This document shows positions 59,833 to 64,000 of a stretch of 64,000 bases of DNA, piece by piece; the stretch's first letter is position 1; each line of letters starts with the position of its first letter. Under the pieces are notes generated by a model that was not told the origin of the DNA, searched no databases, and saw only the letters and a list, made by a program, of their open reading frames with translations. The position numbers and the translations under genes are program-made. The DNA is from Mycobacterium pinniadriaticum (GTDB lineage: Bacteria > Actinomycetota > Actinomycetes > Mycobacteriales > Mycobacteriaceae). The stretch is from the NCBI RefSeq assembly GCF_026242045.1, contig NZ_JAPJDO010000015.1:61397-125396 (forward strand). The letters run 5' to 3'.

Positions 59833-61920
59833 ATGGCAAGCCCCCAACTCGAACGCGTCATCGCCATGATGCGCAAAGCCGACCCGTTGGCCAGTGGCGA
59901 TCTGATGACGATCCGGAAAATCACGGAACGCGCCCCCGCCTATCCCAAGCCAGACGACATCACCTGGGACGCCGTCAACGCTGGCGGTGTCCCGGCTGAG
60001 TGGGTGGTCCCCGACGTCTGTGAGCCGGGCCGCATCATCGTCTATTTCCACGGCGGCGGGTACGCCACGGGCACCATCGGTGCCAACCGCGGCTTGTGCT
60101 CCCACATCGCCCGGGCCGCCCGTGCCCGGGTGCTCAGCGTTGACTACCGACTTGCTCCCGAGCATCGGTTCCCTGCGGCCGTGGACGACGCCCTCGCGGC
60201 CTATCGCTTCGTTGTCTCGGAAGGCCATGCACCGGACAACGTCGCCCTCGCCGGCGACTCCTCAGGGGCAGGCCTCGTTCTGGGAACCCTGGTGGCGCTG
60301 CGCGACCGCGGTGAGGCGCTACCAGGAGCCGCGATCTGTATCTGCCCGTGGACCGATCTGACCTTGTCGGGCGCGACCGTCGAGGCGAACCGCGACAAAG
60401 ATCCGATGGTCCGGGCTTCGGTCCTCGCGCTGATGGCGAACGCGTACCTGGGCGACGCCGATCCGCAATCACCAACGGCGTCACCGCTTTTCGCTGATCT
60501 GACGGGACTGCCGCCATTGCTGGTGCAGGTCGGCACAGCTGAGCTCTTGCTCGACGACTCAAAGCGCTTTGCCGAACGGGCACAGGCGGCGGGCGTCGAC
60601 GTCACGCTCGAGATCTGGGACGACATGATCCATGTCTGGCACTCGTTCGCGGACATGCTGCCCGAGGGCAAGGAAGCGGTGGCCCGCATCGGTTCCTATG
60701 CCGACGAACATCTGACATCGCCGCCGACTGCGCCAAATGTCAGCTCATCTCCAACGACAACACCGCATACGAGGAATTCGATGAACGATCTACTGTCCAC
60801 TGCCCGGTCACTACGCCCGCTCGTTGAAGCTGAAGCCGATTCGGTCGACCGCGAGCTCACGATGACGAAGCCGCTTATCGAGGCCTTCGCCAAGTCCGGT
60901 CTCAACCACCTTCAAGTTCCCAAGGAGCTCGGCGGGCTCGAGGCTGACGTCGACACGATGCTCGACGTTCTGGAGGAACTCGCATACCAGGACGGCTCAA
61001 TCGGCTGGTCCTTCATGGCGAACGGCAACGCGACGGCGGTCAGCGCGATGTTGGACCCTGTCGCGGCGCGCCAGATGCTGCAAGGTGGCCCCGGGATCCT
61101 CTTTGCCGGTCAGTTGGCATCACGTGGGAAAGCGAGGCGGGTCGACGGGGGCTTCCAGGTGCAAGGGCGGTTCCAATTCGGCAGCGGTAGTGCCCATGCG
61201 TCGTGGATCGGCGGCGGCGCGCTGATCTACGATGCTGACGGCAATCGCGAGCTCAACGACGCCGGGACCCCGGCGGTGCTGGCCTTCTATGTACCGCGTG
61301 ACAGCGTTGAGCTCACCGGGAACTGGGATGTGATGGGACTCCGGGGTACCGGCAGTTTCGACTACACCATCCCCGAGCAATTCGTCGAGGAGGGCCGCAC
61401 ATTCTGGCTATTCGACGGTGAGCCACGCTGCGGTGGTGGCGTGTACCGTCTGGGCGCGGTGGCCTTCGCCGGCATCGGTCATGCCGGGTGGGCTCTGGGT
61501 GTGGCTCGGCGGGCTCTCGACGAGATTCAGGCGATCGCCATGGCTGGACGCGCTCGTATCGGGGGCACCGCGATGAGAGACCAGCAGGTCTTCCAGCGCG
61601 CGTTCAGTGAGAACACGCTTGCGTTGCAGTCAGCGCGTCTGCTGGTGCACGACAGGATCGGGGACATCGTGGACCGTCTCGACGCCGGTGACCCGATGAC
61701 GAAAGCGATGCGGGACGAACTCGTCAGCGCCGTGACCTACCAGACACAGGTGTGTATGGACATCGTGGAATTCGCATTCATGTCGTCCGGCAGCCCAGGG
61801 TTTAGGAACCCGAGCATTCTGCAGCGGTGCTTCCGCGACATGTGTGTCGGCGCGCAGCACATCTACGTCGATCCCCGAACCTTCGACGAGATGGGCAAGG
61901 GCCTGCTGGGCGTCGATTAG
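59833..61920 (+). CDS. in-frame fusion: HSL-type esterase + acyl-CoA dehydrogenase/HsaA-like flavoprotein
   Basis: A single uninterrupted 695-codon frame. Residues 1-300 are a hormone-sensitive-lipase-family esterase with YFHGGGYATG (oxyanion), AGDSSGAGLVLG (nucleophile Ser near 142), DYRLAPEHRFPAA and IHVWHSF (His). A Ser/Thr/Pro-rich linker leads to residue 317, where a flavin acyl-CoA-dehydrogenase-like domain starts (MNDLLSTARSLRPLVEAEAD, then ELGGLEADVDTM, QDGSIGWSFMAN, DVMGLRGTGSFDY). An ATG at 60781 with a GAGGA ribosome site opens the second domain, so it may be made separately as well. An ester might be cleaved and its product oxidised by the same chain. Confidence 0.8.
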   Translation: MASPQLERVIAMMRKADPLASGDLMTIRKITERAPAYPKPDDITWDAVNAGGVPAEWVVPDVCEPGRIIVYFHGGGYATGTIGANRGLCSHIARAARARVLSVDYRLAPEHRFPAAVDDALAAYRFVVSEGHAPDNVALAGDSSGAGLVLGTLVALRDRGEALPGAAICICPWTDLTLSGATVEANRDKDPMVRASVLALMANAYLGDADPQSPTASPLFADLTGLPPLLVQVGTAELLLDDSKRFAERAQAAGVDVTLEIWDDMIHVWHSFADMLPEGKEAVARIGSYADEHLTSPPTAPNVSSSPTTTPHTRNSMNDLLSTARSLRPLVEAEADSVDRELTMTKPLIEAFAKSGLNHLQVPKELGGLEADVDTMLDVLEELAYQDGSIGWSFMANGNATAVSAMLDPVAARQMLQGGPGILFAGQLASRGKARRVDGGFQVQGRFQFGSGSAHASWIGGGALIYDADGNRELNDAGTPAVLAFYVPRDSVELTGNWDVMGLRGTGSFDYTIPEQFVEEGRTFWLFDGEPRCGGGVYRLGAVAFAGIGHAGWALGVARRALDEIQAIAMAGRARIGGTAMRDQQVFQRAFSENTLALQSARLLVHDRIGDIVDRLDAGDPMTKAMRDELVSAVTYQTQVCMDIVEFAFMSSGSPGFRNPSILQRCFRDMCVGAQHIYVDPRTFDEMGKGLLGVD
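60768..60783 (+). promoter_or_regulatory. internal ribosome site and ATG for the ACAD-like domain
   Basis: ACGAGGAATTCGATG: GAGGA lies six bases before the ATG at 60781, in frame with the fusion. It could allow a separate 380-residue flavoprotein. Such a site inside a linker suggests that two genes were joined by loss of a stop codon. Confidence 0.6.
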
Positions 61921-62049
61921 TCGGCGGCCAGGAGCGACCTGGACCGCGAACAGGCTCAAACGGGTCACGCAGAGCCAGTACCTCGCGAGCGCCTATCCAC
62001 ATACAAAACCGGACCTAAAGAACATTCCGAATTGTCAGGAGTCCCCGTC

Positions 62050-63315
62050 ATGAGTGAATTCGACACACTCAAATTCTTCAGTGATGAATCTCTGATCGTC
62101 GATCCCTACCAGTACTACCTCGAACAACGATCGCAGTGTCCGGTCAGTTTCGACCCGCAGCAGAAGATCATGGCTGTGACCGGATATGACGAAGGGATGG
62201 CGGTTTACCGTGATGCCGGGTCCTTCTCCGCGTGTAACTCGATCATCGGCCCAGTTGCGGGCCTCCCGTTCGAGCCGACCGGAGATGACATCACCGACCA
62301 GATCGCCGAGCATCGTGGCGAAATGCCGTTCAGCGACTTCATGTCGACGCTGGACCCGCCAGAGCACACTCAAGTTCGGGGCCTTCTCAGCAAGCTGATG
62401 ACGCCGCGACGACTCAAAGAGAACGAGACGTTCATGTGGTCGCTGGTCGACGCTCAGCTCGATCAGTTCATCCAGGACGGTCGCTGCGAATTCGTGAGTC
62501 AGTTCGCCCAGCCGATCTCTCTGCTCGTCATCGCTGATCTGCTTGGAGTGCCGGCAGAGGACCAGGACGTTTTCCTGGCCCACCTCGCTTCACAGCACAG
62601 TGGGATGGCGGAAACCCAAGAGATAGAGCACAATCCACTGCAATTCTTTGAGAACCGGTTCACCGACTACATCGAGGACCGGCGCCGCGAGCCCCGGGGC
62701 GACGTACTCACCGAGTTGGCGCAGGCGAAGTATCCTGACGAATCGACCCCCGAGGTCATCGACGTCGCGCGGTTGGCCGCATTTCTGTTCGCCGCGGGTC
62801 TGGAAACGACGAGCAAGCTGCTGACCTTCGCGGTCCGGGTGCTTGCCGAACGTCCAGACTTACAACAGCAACTGCGTGAAGACCGGAGCCTGATCCCGAA
62901 CTTCCTCGAGGAGACACTGCGGATCGAGAGCCCGATCAAGAGCCATTTCCGCCTGACCAGCAAAACGACAACCATCGGCGATGTGCCGACGCCGGCCGGA
63001 TGCAGCGTCATGCTCTTGCCTGGCGCCTACAACCGCGACCCGTCCCGCTTCCAAGATCCCGATGTGTTCCGCATGGATCGCCCGAATGTCAGGGAACACA
63101 TGGCATTCGGGCGCGGAATCCATACCTGCCCGGGCGCACCGCTCTCGCGGGTTGAGGGACGCGTCAGCCTCGAACGCATCCTGTCACGGATGACGGACAT
63201 CACGATCTCTGAAGAACATCACGGGCCGGTCGATGCACGCCGGTACAGCTTTGACCCCTCCTTTGTCATCCGAGGGCTCACTGAACTTCACATCACATTC
63301 ACACCTGACGCATGA
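62050..63315 (+). CDS. cytochrome P450 (paralogue of the P450 at 52069)
   Basis: A 421-residue P450 with I helix FAAGLETTSKLLTFA, K-helix ETLR and haem loop FGRGIHTCPG. Many blocks match the other P450 (TPRRLKENETFMWSLVDAQL, LLVIADLLGVP). It has no ferredoxin gene of its own, so it may share the CxxHxxC ferredoxin at 51857. AGGAG precedes the ATG at 62050. It follows the fusion gene by 129 bases and is overlapped at its stop by the next gene (ATGA). Confidence 0.92.
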   Translation: MSEFDTLKFFSDESLIVDPYQYYLEQRSQCPVSFDPQQKIMAVTGYDEGMAVYRDAGSFSACNSIIGPVAGLPFEPTGDDITDQIAEHRGEMPFSDFMSTLDPPEHTQVRGLLSKLMTPRRLKENETFMWSLVDAQLDQFIQDGRCEFVSQFAQPISLLVIADLLGVPAEDQDVFLAHLASQHSGMAETQEIEHNPLQFFENRFTDYIEDRRREPRGDVLTELAQAKYPDESTPEVIDVARLAAFLFAAGLETTSKLLTFAVRVLAERPDLQQQLREDRSLIPNFLEETLRIESPIKSHFRLTSKTTTIGDVPTPAGCSVMLLPGAYNRDPSRFQDPDVFRMDRPNVREHMAFGRGIHTCPGAPLSRVEGRVSLERILSRMTDITISEEHHGPVDARRYSFDPSFVIRGLTELHITFTPDA

Positions 63316-63908
63316 GCACCATGGAGCCGGTTGGTCGACCCGAGTCCAGCGCCATCACAAGGCCGGCGCCCCTGGCGACGTGTTATCCAACGAGCCAACG
63401 CGGTCTCTCGCCGACGCGGTACCGATTGGACGTCCTTGCTCCGAGCGTGCTAGGTGCTGTGCAGTCGGTCGGCGGCTGGCTGTTTGACCACGCCATGGCG
63501 GGATGGGAAGTGACTGTGCTGCTCATCGATCGGGAAGACCCCCTCCCGCTCAGGATCCTAGGGGCCGAAGTCCTCGAACCAGGCATACCGATGAAGTCCT
63601 GGACGCGCCGTGCCCCCGCACACCAGTTGGCGCTAGCTGGCGACCTGCTCGATCGGGACGACATTGGGCTGGCGCAGAGCTTCTCGTCGGCGCTCCGACA
63701 TGGGCTGGCCCAGGGCGTCGTTTGGGGTGATCGCCCGCCAGCGCAAGGGGCTACCGGTCTCCACGAAGTGCGTTATGAACCGAGTGTTGCCGCAAGGGCG
63801 TTCAAGGCCCAGGCGCTCGCCGCCGCGGGAGACCCAGAGCCCATATCCAGCGGTGGCATAGAATTATTCGGTTACTCGGCGCCTGGTGGCGCGCTAGGAG
63901 GCCGCTGA
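63312..63908 (+). CDS. conserved mycobacterial hypothetical protein
   Basis: A 198-residue protein. A characteristic central block is RYRLDVLAPSVLGAVQSVGG, WLFDHAMAGWEVTVLLIDRE and LPLRILGAEVLE. It resembles actinobacterial hypothetical proteins that I cannot place in a named family. No transmembrane helix or signal peptide is evident. The ATG overlaps the P450 stop, so it is co-translated with the P450. Function unknown. Confidence 0.6.
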   Translation: MSTMEPVGRPESSAITRPAPLATCYPTSQRGLSPTRYRLDVLAPSVLGAVQSVGGWLFDHAMAGWEVTVLLIDREDPLPLRILGAEVLEPGIPMKSWTRRAPAHQLALAGDLLDRDDIGLAQSFSSALRHGLAQGVVWGDRPPAQGATGLHEVRYEPSVAARAFKAQALAAAGDPEPISSGGIELFGYSAPGGALGGR

Positions 63909-64000
63909 ACAAGGCGGTTCTGGGGCTGAGCTGTGGCACGGGTCGGGGCGTGGATTGGTGGGCGGTCGGCCGGCGAGCGCGGATCGTGGCGGTGGGGGCC

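Noticed and set aside
1..64000. tRNA or rRNA genes
   Set aside because: No conserved tRNA arms or rRNA segments were recognised on either strand.

Overview
The window is a GC-rich actinobacterial chromosome segment, almost certainly from a Mycobacterium (Mycolicibacterium-type) species. The evidence is an antigen 85 mycolyltransferase, the end of an MmpL transporter, an F420-type luciferase-like oxidoreductase, three mycofactocin-type short-chain dehydrogenases, CxxHxxC ferredoxin/P450 genes, and a nuoA-N operon with neighbours that match the M. tuberculosis Rv3143-Rv3171c region (response regulator, nuo, TetR, APH-like, Rv3169-like, AofH, Hpx). The PPE genes that flank nuo in M. tuberculosis are not seen here.

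Layout. 1-3.4 kb: mmpL end, two methyltransferases and a P450 in one tight operon. 3.4-12 kb: an aminotransferase, a Ser/Thr kinase remnant with an internal deletion, a large LuxR ATPase regulator, a STAS protein, two secreted proteins and a frameshifted bluB. 12-20.2 kb: hpx, aofH, F420 oxidoreductase, Rv3169-like and Rv3168-like genes, a TetR with a likely operator, SDR and enoyl-CoA hydratase. Three copies of a 60-bp dispersed repeat lie in the gaps and one ends a truncated SDR. 20.2-35.5 kb: complete 14-gene complex I operon, transcribed leftward, almost all junctions overlapping. 35.6-44.8 kb: response regulator, YceI, then a leftward catabolic set (NTF2-like, DUF6285-like, APH-like, acyl-CoA dehydrogenase, TetR, HMG-CoA-lyase-like, CaiB, hydrolase, homogentisate dioxygenase). 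45-46 kb: antigen 85 and a strong shared hairpin.

46-64 kb is accessory oxidative catabolism. A TetR with twin palindromic operators faces an operon of two mycofactocin-type SDRs plus a tandem carboxymuconolactone-decarboxylase protein. A third such SDR and a ferredoxin-P450 pair each carry the same perfect 18-bp palindrome upstream, with a TetR gene between them. After a scarred stretch (tiny zinc-ribbon gene, NTF2-like gene, secreted protein, IS3 remnant, desaturase stub) comes a second module: SDR, nitroreductase, a tandem double TetR, an in-frame esterase/acyl-CoA-dehydrogenase-like fusion, a second P450 related to the first, and a hypothetical protein. The SDR and the double TetR share a duplicated upstream promoter module. 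The likely theme is stepwise oxidation of a hydrophobic alcohol or terpenoid/steroid-like substrate; the substrate cannot be told from sequence.
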